From: Defluviimonas aquaemixtae | GTDB taxonomy: Bacteria; Pseudomonadota; Alphaproteobacteria; Rhodobacterales; Rhodobacteraceae | Length of the DNA stretch: 64,000 nt | Reading direction: 5' to 3' | Assembly: GCF_900302475.1 (NCBI RefSeq) | Contig: NZ_OMOQ01000004.1 | Location: 58,521 to 122,520, forward strand | Shown: in pieces, positions 1 to 10,296 of the stretch | How the letters are laid out: each line of letters starts with the position of its first letter | Position numbering within the stretch: the first letter of the stretch is position 1 | Made by a program: the position numbers and the translations under genes | The notes under the pieces: model-generated | What the model was told of the DNA's origin: nothing | What the model saw: only the letters and a program-made list of their open reading frames with translations | The model's database searches: none

Positions 1-185
1 GCGCCATAACCGCGGGGCGGATCGATCCCGCCTGGACCGATCCTGACAATGTCGTGCACAGCCGACACTTCTTCGCGCCCGCTGAGCTTGGATCGATCCG
101 GCTCAAGCCCGACAGTCTGACCCGTGTGGCCTTCGGCAACGGCGGCGTCCCGCACTACGATCCGCTGGAAGTCCTCGTCCCATGA
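1..185 (+). CDS. C-terminal end of an unrecognised protein (5' end outside window)
   Basis: An open frame enters from the left edge in frame 3 and stops with TGA at 183-185, giving about 60 C-terminal residues that end in HYDPLEVLVP. I do not recognise the family. The stop overlaps the ATG of the next gene (ATGA, 182-185), so the two are probably translationally coupled in one operon. The GC-biased codon use matches the neighbours, which supports real coding sequence. No function is proposed. Confidence 0.5.
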   Translation, partial: AITAGRIDPAWTDPDNVVHSRHFFAPAELGSIRLKPDSLTRVAFGNGGVPHYDPLEVLVP

Positions 186-694
186 GCCGCGCCTTCGTCA
201 AAGAGGACGGGCCCGACAATGAACCGCTGCCCGACCTGCCGATCTCGCCCCATCCGAATTACGTAACCCCGCGCGGGCTCCGGGCGCTTCGCGACCGACT
301 CGCTGCGGTGCAGACCGATCTCGCGCGACTGAAGGTCCGTGCCGACCGGCTCGACCTGTTGCCCGAACGGGCGGCGGAACGCGACATCCGGTATCTTGAG
401 GCGCGGCTCAGATCGGCCATCCTCATCGATCCAGCGAACCAGCCTGCAGGCGAGGTCGCTTTCGGCGCCCGTGTGACCGTTGCCGACGTGGCGGGCAGCG
501 AGACCACCTACGAGATCACCGGCGAGGACGAAGCGGATGCCGCCCTTGGCCGCATCGCGCCCTATTCGCCGCTCGCCCGCGCACTGTTGGGCGCCCGCAT
601 CGGCGACCGCGTCGAATGGGCGCGGCCGTCGGGGCGAATGGAGCTGGAGATCCTCGCGATCGACTATCCACGCGATGACGGGCGCACCGCGTAG
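182..694 (+). CDS. GreA/GreB family transcription elongation factor-like protein
   Basis: 170 residues. The N-terminal stretch SRAFVKEDG...PISPHPNYVTPRGL is typical of the GreB-like branch. It is followed by an Arg/Leu/Glu-rich helical segment (about 30-80) and a C-terminal FKBP-like domain (about 85-165) with GARVTVAD. Gre factors enter the RNA polymerase secondary channel and stimulate cleavage of backtracked transcripts; members of this branch are sometimes regulators rather than true cleavage factors, so the exact role is uncertain. The start overlaps the stop of the upstream partial gene by four bases. The 3' end overlaps the convergent transporter gene by about 30 bases. Confidence 0.85.
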   Translation: MSRAFVKEDGPDNEPLPDLPISPHPNYVTPRGLRALRDRLAAVQTDLARLKVRADRLDLLPERAAERDIRYLEARLRSAILIDPANQPAGEVAFGARVTVADVAGSETTYEITGEDEADAALGRIAPYSPLARALLGARIGDRVEWARPSGRMELEILAIDYPRDDGRTA

Positions 695-1527
695 GCGACC
701 CCGCCAAGAACCAGCGCCGCAGCGATCGCGAAGCGCAAGGTCAGCAGCTCTCCCAGAAACACCATCCCGCCCGCGAGCGCGATGATCGGCACGGTCAGCT
801 GAGCCACGCCGCCGCGCGCGGCACCGAGGAGCGGCAGGATCCGGTACCAGAGCGCATAGCCCAGCGCCGAAGTGATCGCGCCCGACACGATTGCCAGCAC
901 GATGCCGCCTGCCGTTGCGGGTCCCGCCCCCGCCTCTGCTGGCAGCGCTAAACCGATCGCGACGGCGAAGGGCAGCGCAAGGATGAAGTTCCAGCCCGTC
1001 GCACCAAGCGGATCGGAGGCGCCGCGCGCTGAAAGCGAATAGAGACCCCACCCGACCCCCGCCGCCGCCATCAGAAGCGCGTGCACGAAGCTTTCACTCG
1101 CCGCCGATCCGGGAGCCAGCAGATACACGAGCCCGACGAAGGCGACCGCCGCCCCGATCCAGCGGCGCGACGGTACTCCCTCGCCGAGGATCAGCGCGCC
1201 GGTGAACATCGTCATTTGGACCATGCCGAATAGGATTAGCGCGCCGGTGCCGGCATCGAGAGCGTCATAGGCCAGCGAAAAGCCAAAGAGGTAGAGGATC
1301 AGCGACAAAGCCCCCGCCGCCCGCCCCGAGCGCCCGGGCCAAAGCGAACCCTGCCCCACCGCGCGCCTGACGGAGATGAGAACGGCAAGCATCACCGCTC
1401 CGCTCAACAGGCGGACAAGTGCGAAATCCACCGCTCCGATAAGGCCCGGCCCGACCGCCATCCGATTCAGGACCGAATTCGCGGCGAAGGCCGTCATCGT
1501 GATCGCGGTCAATACAAAGAGACGCAT
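664..1527 (-). CDS. EamA/DMT-family transporter (drug/metabolite exporter)
   Basis: 287 residues, made almost entirely of hydrophobic helices: about ten membrane segments in two repeats of five, the EamA arrangement of the drug/metabolite transporter superfamily. The N-terminus MRLFVLTAITMTAFAANS fits many family members, so I start at the ATG at 1527. A GTG five codons upstream (1542) is also in frame; neither has a strong ribosome site. Such proteins export amino acids, nucleosides or other metabolites, and the substrate cannot be read from sequence. The gene converges on and overlaps the end of the Gre-like gene. Confidence 0.85.
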   Translation of the reverse strand: MRLFVLTAITMTAFAANSVLNRMAVGPGLIGAVDFALVRLLSGAVMLAVLISVRRAVGQGSLWPGRSGRAAGALSLILYLFGFSLAYDALDAGTGALILFGMVQMTMFTGALILGEGVPSRRWIGAAVAFVGLVYLLAPGSAASESFVHALLMAAAGVGWGLYSLSARGASDPLGATGWNFILALPFAVAIGLALPAEAGAGPATAGGIVLAIVSGAITSALGYALWYRILPLLGAARGGVAQLTVPIIALAGGMVFLGELLTLRFAIAAALVLGGVAYAVRPSSRG

Positions 1528-1671
1528 GCCAATTGGGTACACCGCAACTCAGGTCGACCGCCAGCGCGTTCATCCGCGCCGAAGACCGCCCGAGCGACCT
1601 GCACGATGCGGGTCGCGAGACTTCTCTCGGCCCGCAAGGGCCTCATTAGAGGGCGTATCGCGGAACAACAA

Positions 1672-1695
1672 AAAGGCCCCCGATCGGGGGCCTTT
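1672..1695 (-). terminator. Rho-independent terminator of groESL
   Basis: A perfect 10-bp inverted repeat (AAAGGCCCCC / GGGGGCCTTT) with a GATC loop lies 26 bases downstream of the groEL stop. Read on the minus strand it is followed by TTGTTGTT, a T-rich tail. On the plus strand the tail is CCGCG, so it should act mainly in the groEL direction. Confidence 0.85.
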
Positions 1696-1720
1696 CCGCG
1701 TTCCACCTATTGCGGCGTGA

Positions 1721-3376
<1,656 letters not shown>

Positions 3377-3407
3377 TCAGAAATGTGTTGAATTCGCGGG
3401 TGGGATC

Positions 3408-3722
3408 TCAGGCGGCTTTCGCCTTGGAACCCGACGCCTTGATGATGCCAAGGATGTCGCTTTCCTTCATGATCAGGAGTTCCTGACCATCGATCGTCAC
3501 TTCCGTGCCCGACCACTTGCCGAACAGGATCCGGTCGCCCGGTTTGACCGCCATCGCGATCAGTTCGCCCGAATCCTTGCGGGCACCTTCGCCGCAGGCT
3601 ACGACTTCGCCCTCAGCCGGCTTTTCTTTGGCGCTGTCGGGGATGATAAGCCCGCCCTTGGTTTTCTCGTCGCTTTCGACGCGCTTGACCAGGACGCGGT
3701 CATGAAGCGGTTTGAATTGCAT
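3408..3722 (-). CDS. groES: Co-chaperonin GroES (Hsp10)
   Basis: 104 residues starting [16 protein letters not shown], with a mobile-loop region ([20 protein letters not shown]) and the C-terminal half ([29 protein letters not shown]) of the GroES beta-barrel. It caps GroEL. A short basic/alanine tail ([10 protein letters not shown]) follows the usual end; such extensions occur in alphaproteobacteria. First gene of the groESL operon; CIRCE lies 40 bases upstream. Confidence 0.99.
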   Translation of the reverse strand: MQFKPLHDRVLVKRVESDEKTKGGLIIPDSAKEKPAEGEVVACGEGARKDSGELIAMAVKPGDRILFGKWSGTEVTIDGQELLIMKESDILGIIKASGSKAKAA

Positions 3723-3761
3723 CTGGACACTCTCCCATGGGTTTCCAGTTAAGAAATGTGA

Positions 3762-3788
3762 TTAGCACTCACCCGAAGCGAGTGCTAA
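3762..3788 (-). promoter_or_regulatory. CIRCE operator (HrcA-binding inverted repeat)
   Basis: TTAGCACTC, nine spacer bases, then GAGTGCTAA: a perfect match to the CIRCE consensus. It lies immediately downstream of the predicted groES -10 box, so it overlaps the transcription start and the 5' leader. The HrcA repressor is known to bind this element and keep groESL off without heat stress. hrcA itself is not in the window. Confidence 0.97.
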
Positions 3789-3795
3789 CGCCGCC

Positions 3796-3824
3796 TAAGT
3801 AGGCGGGCCCGTGCACTCTGTCAA
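3796..3824 (-). promoter_or_regulatory. Sigma-70-type promoter of groESL
   Basis: On the minus strand TTGACA (3824-3819) and TACTTA (3801-3796) are separated by exactly 17 bases. This is close to the housekeeping sigma consensus and places the transcription start at or within the CIRCE element. No sigma-32-like CTTGAA/CCCCAT pair was seen here. Confidence 0.85.
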
Positions 3825-3938
3825 CACCCGTCGCGTCCAAAAAAATGCCCTGCCTCGTACTTGGTCTTGCCATGCTCCTCGTGGCAGGATGGCGTCGCCT
3901 CGCGAACCGTGCCCATGAGTTGTGACGAAAGGCCCCTG

Positions 3939-4931
3939 ATGCTCCGCCTGACCCTAGCCTTCCTGCTGGTTCTCCTGCCCGCCGCGGCTCCGGCCGCACC
4001 CTGCGGTGGCACTAACCTGATGGAGACGCTCGCCCCCGAAACACGCGCCGAGATCACCGCGCGGGTCGATGCACTGCCCTACGCGCGCGGCAATGCCTGG
4101 CGCGCCGAGCGGGGCGACGACATCGTCCACATCGTGGGCACCTACCATTTCGACGATCCGCGCCACGACTCGATCGTCGAGCGGCTCGGCCCAGCGATCG
4201 ACGCCGCCGCTGTTGTTCTCGTCGAAGCGGGCCGCGAGGAAGAGGCGAAGCTCCAGTCGGAGATGCTCGCCAAGCCCGACCGGCTGTTCGTCTTGACCGG
4301 CCCGACGCTCCCCGAGCGGCTGGAGGAGGAGGACTGGCAGGCGCTGTCGGGTGCGATGCAGGCGCGCGGTGTACCCGCCTTTCTCGCGGCCAAGATGCAG
4401 CCCTGGTACGTCGCCATGATGCTCGGCATTCCGCTATGCGCGGTCGGCGAACTGGAGGGCGGCGCGCGCGGCCTCGATCAGCGCGTGATGGAGCGAGCCG
4501 AGGAGAACGGCATCCCAGTACGCGCCCTCGAACCCTACGATACGGTCTTTTCGCTGTTCGATGAGCTGCCGGCCGACGCCCAGCTCGAAATGATCCGCAT
4601 GACGCTGGCGATCGGCGATCAGGCGGAGGACTACAGCGCGACGCTGACGGACGCCTACTTTGGCGAAGACGTCCGCGCGACTTGGGAGCTCGGCCGCTTC
4701 ACCGCCTACGAACTGCCTGGCAAGACGGCCGATGAGGTCGACGCCGAACTCGCCCTTATGGAAGACCTGCTCATGGTGCGGCGCAACCGGTCCTGGATTC
4801 CAGCAATCGAGAAGGCGCTTGCCGAGGGCCCGGTCTTCGCGGCCTTCGGCGCGCTGCACCTGTCCGGCGAAGACGGCGTTCTCGCGCTTCTCGAACGTGA
4901 AGGCTTCACGCTAACGCGGCTGCCATTCTGA
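3939..4931 (+). CDS. TraB/GumN family protein, probably exported
   Basis: 330 residues from the ATG at 3939, chosen because it begins a clear signal peptide (LRLTLAFLLVLLPAAAPA) and has an AAAGG ribosome site. The family hallmarks are two GxxH-like motifs: GTYH at 67-70 near the start of the mature domain and GALH near residue 303 close to the C-terminus. TraB/GumN proteins are related to the Tiki/PrgY metalloprotease-like fold; bacterial members are mostly uncharacterised. The gene stands alone between groESL and the convergent sulfatase gene. Confidence 0.85.
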   Translation: MLRLTLAFLLVLLPAAAPAAPCGGTNLMETLAPETRAEITARVDALPYARGNAWRAERGDDIVHIVGTYHFDDPRHDSIVERLGPAIDAAAVVLVEAGREEEAKLQSEMLAKPDRLFVLTGPTLPERLEEEDWQALSGAMQARGVPAFLAAKMQPWYVAMMLGIPLCAVGELEGGARGLDQRVMERAEENGIPVRALEPYDTVFSLFDELPADAQLEMIRMTLAIGDQAEDYSATLTDAYFGEDVRATWELGRFTAYELPGKTADEVDAELALMEDLLMVRRNRSWIPAIEKALAEGPVFAAFGALHLSGEDGVLALLEREGFTLTRLPF

Positions 4932-4946
4932 ACGCGGGCCGATGCG

Positions 4947-6401
4947 TCAGTTACCAGGCCACTGCGCGTACTCGCGCTGATACTCGTGCGCACGTTCGCG
5001 CAGGCTGACCAGAAGCTCGCCGTAGGCGGGATCGTCGGCGAGATTGCGTATCTCGCCGGGATCTTCTTTCAGATCGGTCAGGAAGAACACCGGCTGCTCG
5101 CTCCCAGAATACTCAGCGAACTTGTACTCGTGCCCACGAATGCCGATCCAGTCGGGGATCCGCCAGAAACCGCCTTCGTGCTCGCAGTAGAACTCCCGCC
5201 GCCAATCGCTCGGCGGGGCGGCATCAAGGAAGGGCGCAAGGCTCGCGCCCTGATAAGATTCGGGCACGGCCAGCCCGGCCAATTCCAGGATGGTCGGGGC
5301 AATGTCGACATTGAGCGCGAACTCGGACGGGCGCGTTCCCGATCCCGCGGGGTTGCGCGGATCGCGGATGACGAGCGGCACGCGCAATGATTCGTCGAAA
5401 TGCGCCCACTTGCCCGATAGACCCCGATCCCCCAGCGACAGCCCATTGTCAGACGTGAAGATGACAACAGTGTCTTCGTCAAGCCCAGTCGCACGGAGCG
5501 TGTCGAGCACGCCGCCGATGACCCGATCGGCGCCCGCGACCAGCCGGAAGTAATTTACATATTCGTTCGTGGGATCGTTGCCTGACCACTTTTCCGCCTG
5601 GTCCCCGGCCATGATCCCCTGTTTCAGAATGTCCGGAAGGTTCTCGTAGATCTCGGGATCGCCCAACTCCGAAACAGGCACTTCGGCGTCGGGAAACAGC
5701 TTCTCCTCCGTCGCGGCGGGCTGATACCGGCCCTGGCCATCCATTTCCGGCGTGATATGCGGAACATTGAACGCCACGACCAGGCAAAACGGTTGTTCCG
5801 GGTCCTGATCGGTCAGAAACCTCACCGCGCGACGGTATATCTTGTCCAGCGAATGCCGCCTGACGCCGTTGTCGTCCTCGGATATGTAGGGCTCCCGTTC
5901 CACTGGGGCGTAGACGTCGAACAGCCCGGCATCCTCCGACGTCACCCCGAGGCTTCGGCCGAGCGCGGCGAGAACGCCGCTGTTGAACCAGATGCCGAGT
6001 TTCCCCACGAGCCCGGTCCGGTACCCCGCCCGCGCGAGCAGCCTGGGGAACATGTTCGGGATCAGACCGGCGTCAAGTCCGTCGGTGCCGAAGTTGAACC
6101 GGTGGAAGGCATAGTAGGTCGATGAAAAGAGCGTTGCCCGGCTCGAGGCGCAGATCGGTGTCGTGACGAAGCTGTTGCGGAACGCGACGCCGCTTTCGGC
6201 AAGGGCATCGATATGGGGAGTGTGGGCGAGAGGATGGCCTTCGTAGCCGACCACGTTCCACTTCTGATCATCGGTCAGGAAGACCACAAAATTCGGTTTC
6301 CGCCGGTTCGCGGCGCGCAGCGCGCCCGGCAGGAGGTTCGCCAGACCCGTCGCCGACAGGACCCGCAGCAGATCCCTGCGCAACATTGTGAATTTCCGCA
6401 T
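4947..6401 (-). CDS. Sulfatase (type I, formylglycine-dependent; N-sulfoglucosamine/arylsulfatase-like)
   Basis: 484 residues from the ATG at 6401, which has a strong GGAAGGGAAGA ribosome site. A Tat-like leader with RRDLL at 8-12 and a short hydrophobic stretch suggest export. The mature domain starts NFVVFLTDDQ with metal-binding Asp44/Asp45. The active-site segment is TPICASSRATL, in which Cys84 would be converted to formylglycine. The canonical core is C-x-P/A-x-R; here the third position is Ser, which is less common. Such enzymes release sulfate from sulfated sugars or aryl sulfates, consistent with marine algal substrates. No polysaccharide lyase lies beside it. Confidence 0.88.
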   Translation of the reverse strand: MRKFTMLRRDLLRVLSATGLANLLPGALRAANRRKPNFVVFLTDDQKWNVVGYEGHPLAHTPHIDALAESGVAFRNSFVTTPICASSRATLFSSTYYAFHRFNFGTDGLDAGLIPNMFPRLLARAGYRTGLVGKLGIWFNSGVLAALGRSLGVTSEDAGLFDVYAPVEREPYISEDDNGVRRHSLDKIYRRAVRFLTDQDPEQPFCLVVAFNVPHITPEMDGQGRYQPAATEEKLFPDAEVPVSELGDPEIYENLPDILKQGIMAGDQAEKWSGNDPTNEYVNYFRLVAGADRVIGGVLDTLRATGLDEDTVVIFTSDNGLSLGDRGLSGKWAHFDESLRVPLVIRDPRNPAGSGTRPSEFALNVDIAPTILELAGLAVPESYQGASLAPFLDAAPPSDWRREFYCEHEGGFWRIPDWIGIRGHEYKFAEYSGSEQPVFFLTDLKEDPGEIRNLADDPAYGELLVSLRERAHEYQREYAQWPGN

Positions 6402-6580
6402 TCTTCCCTTCCGCCACACTGGAAACCAGCCCGCTGTGATAGATGCTACCACCCGCCCACGGCGGTCAACAGCGTCCTTCGCGCCGCACCGGTCTGGCGC
6501 CCCGGGCCACACGGCGTGACACTCGGTTTCGATCACCCTATAAGACCGACGATTTGAGATTCCTTTGCGAGCGTCACACC

Positions 6581-7498
6581 ATGATCAAAGTCTTCGGCCA
6601 CAAGTCCCCCGACACTGATTCCACCGGCTCGCCCATCATCTGGGCCTGGTATCTGTCGGAAGTAAAAGGCACGCCGGCGAAGCCGGTTCTGCTTGGCGAG
6701 CCGAACACCGAGGCCGCATTCGTCCTCAAGCGCTGGGGCCTGCCGAAGCCCGAGATCGTTTCTGACGTGGCGGCGGGCGACGATTGCGTCATCGTCGACA
6801 CCAACAATCCCGGTGAGCTTCCCGCCTCGATCAACGAGGCGAACGTGATCCAGATCATCGACCACCATCTTCTCGCCGGCGGGCTGAAGACCAACGGGCC
6901 GATCGACATCACGGTCCGCCCACTCGCCTGCACCGCGACGATCATGTACGACCTGATGGGCGACGATGCGGCGAAGATGCCCGAGAACATCAAGTGCGCG
7001 ATGCTATCCTGCATCCTCTCGGACACGCTGGAGTTCCGCTCGCCCACGACGACTGCGCATGACCGCGATGTCGCCGAAAGGCTGGCGGGTGAACTCGGCA
7101 TCTCGATTCCTGACTACGCCGAGGAACTCTTCGCGGCGAAATCCGACGTCTCGGCCTTTTCGGATGCCGATCTCCTGCGCATGGACTCGAAAGAATACAA
7201 CATCGCCGGTAAGGAGCTCAGAATCTCGGTGCTCGAGACGACGGCTCCGAAGGTGCTTCTGGACCGCAAGGACGGCCTGATGGCTTCGATGGCGGATGTC
7301 GCGAAGGCTGACGGCGCCGACGAAGTGCTGCTCTTCATCGTCGACATCCTCAAGGAGGAGGCGACGCTTCTCGTGCCGAACGACACCGTCAAGCAGATTG
7401 CCGAGGCGAGCTTCGGCGCGAATGTATCGGGCGACACAGTCGTCCTGCCTGGCATCATGAGCCGCAAGAAACAGATTATCCCGTCGTTGAGGCTCTGA
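6581..7498 (+). CDS. ppaC: Manganese-dependent inorganic pyrophosphatase (family II, DHH)
   Basis: 305 residues starting MIKVFGHKSPDTDS, with metal ligands His7, Asp11 and Asp13, the DHH motif at 94-96 and the C-terminal SRKKQ substrate-binding motif (294-298). It hydrolyses pyrophosphate to phosphate in the cytosol, pulling biosynthetic reactions forward. The frame is open further upstream, but the family N-terminus aligns with the ATG at 6581. Length and motifs are fully canonical. It diverges from the sulfatase gene. Confidence 0.97.
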   Translation: MIKVFGHKSPDTDSTGSPIIWAWYLSEVKGTPAKPVLLGEPNTEAAFVLKRWGLPKPEIVSDVAAGDDCVIVDTNNPGELPASINEANVIQIIDHHLLAGGLKTNGPIDITVRPLACTATIMYDLMGDDAAKMPENIKCAMLSCILSDTLEFRSPTTTAHDRDVAERLAGELGISIPDYAEELFAAKSDVSAFSDADLLRMDSKEYNIAGKELRISVLETTAPKVLLDRKDGLMASMADVAKADGADEVLLFIVDILKEEATLLVPNDTVKQIAEASFGANVSGDTVVLPGIMSRKKQIIPSLRL

Positions 7499-7791
7499 TC
7501 TTACGCGCGCCGCCTGGATCAGATCCGCATCACGCTCCTGCGCATCGGCTTGGACAGCACGAAAGAACGCCTCCTCGCCGACATGAACCATCGGGATATA
7601 CGGCTACACTGCTCCCGAATTCGGCACCGCGCAATTGGTGTCGCGCCCAACGCAACGCCATCACGGCGCGTTCAAGAAGATGCATGGCCGTCTTTCACTC
7701 GTTCTCCGCCCTCTCCTCCGCGGGCAGATGTGACAACGCCACAGAAACCCGCCATACACCAAGTCCGAAAAACCGATAGCCAGGCAGTTCC

Positions 7792-8673
7792 ATGACCCGT
7801 CTCATCTCTTCCCTCGCCGAAGTCTCCGCAGGATACGACGCGCTGTTCTGCGACCTCTGGGGCTGTCTGCACAACGGTCGCGCGGCCTATCCCGCCGCAG
7901 TCTCGGCGCTTCAGGCTTACCGCGTCAGGGGCGGTCGGGTCGTGCTCATGACCAACGCGCCGCGGCCCAACTGCTACATCCAGGCGCAGCTCGACAAGCT
8001 GGGCGTACCGCGCGATGCCTGGGATTTCATTGTATCATCGGGCGACGCCGCGCAGATGGCGCTTCTGTCCGGCGCGGTAGGCTACCGGGTCTACCATCTC
8101 GGGCCCGCGAAGGATGACGGCTTTTTCACCGACCTGCCCGACGACGTGGCCGACCCGCCGAAGATCACGCGCGTCCCGCTCGACGAGGCCGAGGGCATCG
8201 TCTGCACCGGCCCCTTCAACGAGCTCACCGAGACGCCCGAGGACTACCGCTCGACCTTTCTCTACGCCAAGGCGAAGGGGCTGAAGATGCTCTGCACCAA
8301 TCCCGATCTCGTCGTCGATCTCGGCGAAACGCGCATCTTCTGCGCCGGGGCGCTAGCGGCGCTTTACGAGGAGATGGGTGGCGAGGCGCTTTATTTCGGC
8401 AAGCCGCATCCGCCGATCTACGATCTCGCGCGGCGGCGGCTGGCCGATCACGGCGGCGCGGTCGACAACGGGCGCGTCCTCGCGCTTGGCGACGGCATTC
8501 ACACCGACATCCAGGGCGGAGTCGGCGAAGGATTCGACACGCTCTTCGTGACCGGTGGTCTAGCGGCCGACGCATTCGGCCCTGACGTCGAAGCGCCCGA
8601 TCCCGCGCGTCTCGAGACCTGGCTCGCCAAGCACCAGCTCTCGGCAACCTACGCCATTGGCCGACTTCGGTAA
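7792..8673 (+). CDS. HAD-superfamily hydrolase, TIGR01459 family
   Basis: 293 residues. HAD motif I is FCDLWGCLHNG (nucleophile Asp21), motif II is MTNAPRP (Thr53), then GKPHPP and ALGDGIHTDIQGG carry the motif III Lys and motif IV Asp pair. The layout is that of the class IIA cap type with the LHNG signature of TIGR01459. Substrate unknown; relatives dephosphorylate small sugar or nucleotide phosphates. It sits just upstream of the MaoC-type hydratase and ribF, a grouping common in Rhodobacterales. Confidence 0.88.
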   Translation: MTRLISSLAEVSAGYDALFCDLWGCLHNGRAAYPAAVSALQAYRVRGGRVVLMTNAPRPNCYIQAQLDKLGVPRDAWDFIVSSGDAAQMALLSGAVGYRVYHLGPAKDDGFFTDLPDDVADPPKITRVPLDEAEGIVCTGPFNELTETPEDYRSTFLYAKAKGLKMLCTNPDLVVDLGETRIFCAGALAALYEEMGGEALYFGKPHPPIYDLARRRLADHGGAVDNGRVLALGDGIHTDIQGGVGEGFDTLFVTGGLAADAFGPDVEAPDPARLETWLAKHQLSATYAIGRLR

Positions 8674-8735
8674 GCGCGGCGTCTCGTGAGCCGACATGAC
8701 TCATGTTGCCCTTCGCGACGCAATATTACCTGTCA

Positions 8736-8827
8736 GCAACAATGTTGCACAAGTTAGTCTGTATTCGTTCATTAATTACTCAATCGCATTGCAGTTCTCG
8801 CGCATCCCCGCTATGCTGCACTGCAAC
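8736..8827. promoter_or_regulatory. Cluster of GCAA/TTGC elements in front of the PhaJ-like gene
   Basis: An unusually AT-rich spacer contains a perfect GCAAC-AAT-GTTGC inverted repeat (8736-8748), TTGCAG at 8789 and TGCTGCACTGCAACA around 8814-8827. TGC/GCA-rich sites of this sort are known targets of the PHA-granule repressor PhaR in Paracoccus and Rhodobacter; assigning PhaR here is inference from the site style and from the (R)-hydratase function of the next gene. Confidence 0.4.
8789..8817 (+). promoter_or_regulatory. Probable sigma-70 promoter of the MaoC/PhaJ-like gene
   Basis: TTGCAG (8789-8794), a 17-base spacer and TATGCT (8812-8817), ending about 30 bases before the start codon. 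It overlaps the cluster of TGC-rich elements, so a bound repressor could block it. Confidence 0.55.
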
Positions 8828-8846
8828 ATGACGCTTGGGATTCGGA

Positions 8847-9293
8847 ATGATGCTCGACAACATGCCGCGCGGAACGATCTGCATCGAAGACCTGGAGATC
8901 GGCATGACCCGTTACCTCCAGAAGGAAATCACCAACCGCGACATCGAGCTTTTTGCCGAGGTTTCTACCGACCATAACCCTGTCCATCTCGACGACGACT
9001 ACGCGCGCGACACGATCTTCGAGGGCCGCATCGCGCACGGCATGCTGACGGCGGGCCTGATATCGGCGGTGATCGGCGAACAGCTTCCTGGTCACGGCAC
9101 CGTCTATCTCGGCCAGTCGCTGAAGTTCATGGCCCCCGTGCGGCCCGGCGACGTCGTCTATGCCGAGGTAAAGGTCACGTCCATCGACCATGCCCGGCGG
9201 CGCGTCACCCTTGAAACCCATTGCGCGGTGGGCGATACGGTCGTGCTGAGAGGCGAGGCACTGGTTCTGGCGCCAAGCCGCAAGTTCGACTGA
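8847..9293 (+). CDS. MaoC-family (R)-specific enoyl-CoA hydratase-like protein (PhaJ-like)
   Basis: 148 residues from the first of two adjacent ATGs (8847 or 8850); a start at 8862 is also possible. The hydratase-2 signature AEVSTDHNPVHLDDDYA gives the catalytic pair Asp42 and His47 with Asn44. This is a single hot-dog domain of the short PhaJ/MaoC type. Such enzymes hydrate trans-2-enoyl-CoA to (R)-3-hydroxyacyl-CoA, linking beta-oxidation to polyhydroxyalkanoate synthesis, though other acyl-CoA roles are possible. ribF follows 33 bases later. Confidence 0.85.
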   Translation: MMLDNMPRGTICIEDLEIGMTRYLQKEITNRDIELFAEVSTDHNPVHLDDDYARDTIFEGRIAHGMLTAGLISAVIGEQLPGHGTVYLGQSLKFMAPVRPGDVVYAEVKVTSIDHARRRVTLETHCAVGDTVVLRGEALVLAPSRKFD

Positions 9294-9326
9294 TCACCGG
9301 CGGGCGCTCCCGCCAGACGGGGGCCG

Positions 9327-10253
9327 ATGCGCACGCATTACCACTGGGCCGGATTGCCGGAGGCCGACCGGGGTGCCTCGGTCGCAATGGGCAATTTCGA
9401 CGGCGTGCATCTGGGCCACCAGGCGGTGATCGACCTTGCGCGCCGCACCGATGCGCCGCTGGGCATCGTCACGTTCGAGCCGCATCCGCGTGAATTCTTC
9501 GCGCCTCACGCGCCTGCCTTCCGGCTGATGAATGCCGAGGCACGCACCCACCGGCTCGAAAAGATCGGCGTCGAACAGCTTTACGAGCTGACCTTCGACG
9601 CGGCCCTCGCCGGGATGGAGGCGGAGGCGTTCGTGGCCGACGTGCTCGTGGCCGGTCTCGGCATCTCGAACGTCACGGTCGGCAGCGATTTCTGTTTTGG
9701 CAAGGGACGCGGTGGCGATGTCGACACGCTGCGCGTGGCGGGCAAGCGACACGGCTTCGGCGTCAGCATCGCCGAATTGATCAGCCTTGACGGGGACGAG
9801 ATTTCCTCGACCGCGATCCGTAGGGCGCTCGACGAGGGTCGCCCGCGCGGCGCAGCCCACATGCTCGGCCACTGGCACCGGATCGAAGGCGAAGTGCTGC
9901 ACGGCGACAAGCGCGGCAAGGGGCTGGGATTTCCGACCGCGAACATGGATATCGGCGGGCTGCACCTGCCCAGGCTCGGCGTCTACGCGGTCAAGGCCGA
10001 CGTCCTGACTGGTCGCCATGCCGGCAGTTACGACGGCGCGGCCAATCTCGGCGTCCGGCCCATGTTCGGCGACAACAGGCCCAACCTTGAGAGCTACCTC
10101 TTCGATTTCTCCGGCGATCTGTACGGCGAACACCTCTCGGTCGCGCTGGTCGATTACCTGCGGCCCGAGATGTCGTTCGACGGTTTGCCCGCGCTCATCG
10201 CGCAGATGCAGGACGACTGCGACCGCGCGCGGGAAATCCTCGCCGACGCCTGA
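9327..10253 (+). CDS. ribF: Bifunctional riboflavin kinase / FAD synthetase
   Basis: 308 residues. The N-terminal nucleotidyltransferase domain has GNFDGVHLGHQ (22-32, with the HxGH-like histidines) and the ISSTAIRRAL segment near 160. The C-terminal flavokinase domain begins near 180 and contains GKGLGFPTAN, the ATP/Mg site. It converts riboflavin to FMN and then FAD in the cytosol. Normal length, no FMN riboswitch upstream. Same strand and closely spaced with the MaoC-type gene. Confidence 0.97.
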   Translation: MRTHYHWAGLPEADRGASVAMGNFDGVHLGHQAVIDLARRTDAPLGIVTFEPHPREFFAPHAPAFRLMNAEARTHRLEKIGVEQLYELTFDAALAGMEAEAFVADVLVAGLGISNVTVGSDFCFGKGRGGDVDTLRVAGKRHGFGVSIAELISLDGDEISSTAIRRALDEGRPRGAAHMLGHWHRIEGEVLHGDKRGKGLGFPTANMDIGGLHLPRLGVYAVKADVLTGRHAGSYDGAANLGVRPMFGDNRPNLESYLFDFSGDLYGEHLSVALVDYLRPEMSFDGLPALIAQMQDDCDRAREILADA

Positions 10254-10296
10254 TACCCCTTCCCTTTCGGTTTGGGCTCGGCCAGAGTCGCGTGCC

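Noticed and set aside
7499..7791. Possible gene remnant between ppaC and the HAD gene (minus strand, GEEAFFRAVQAD-like)
   Set aside because: Too short, overlaps ppaC in antisense, and no family could be recognised.
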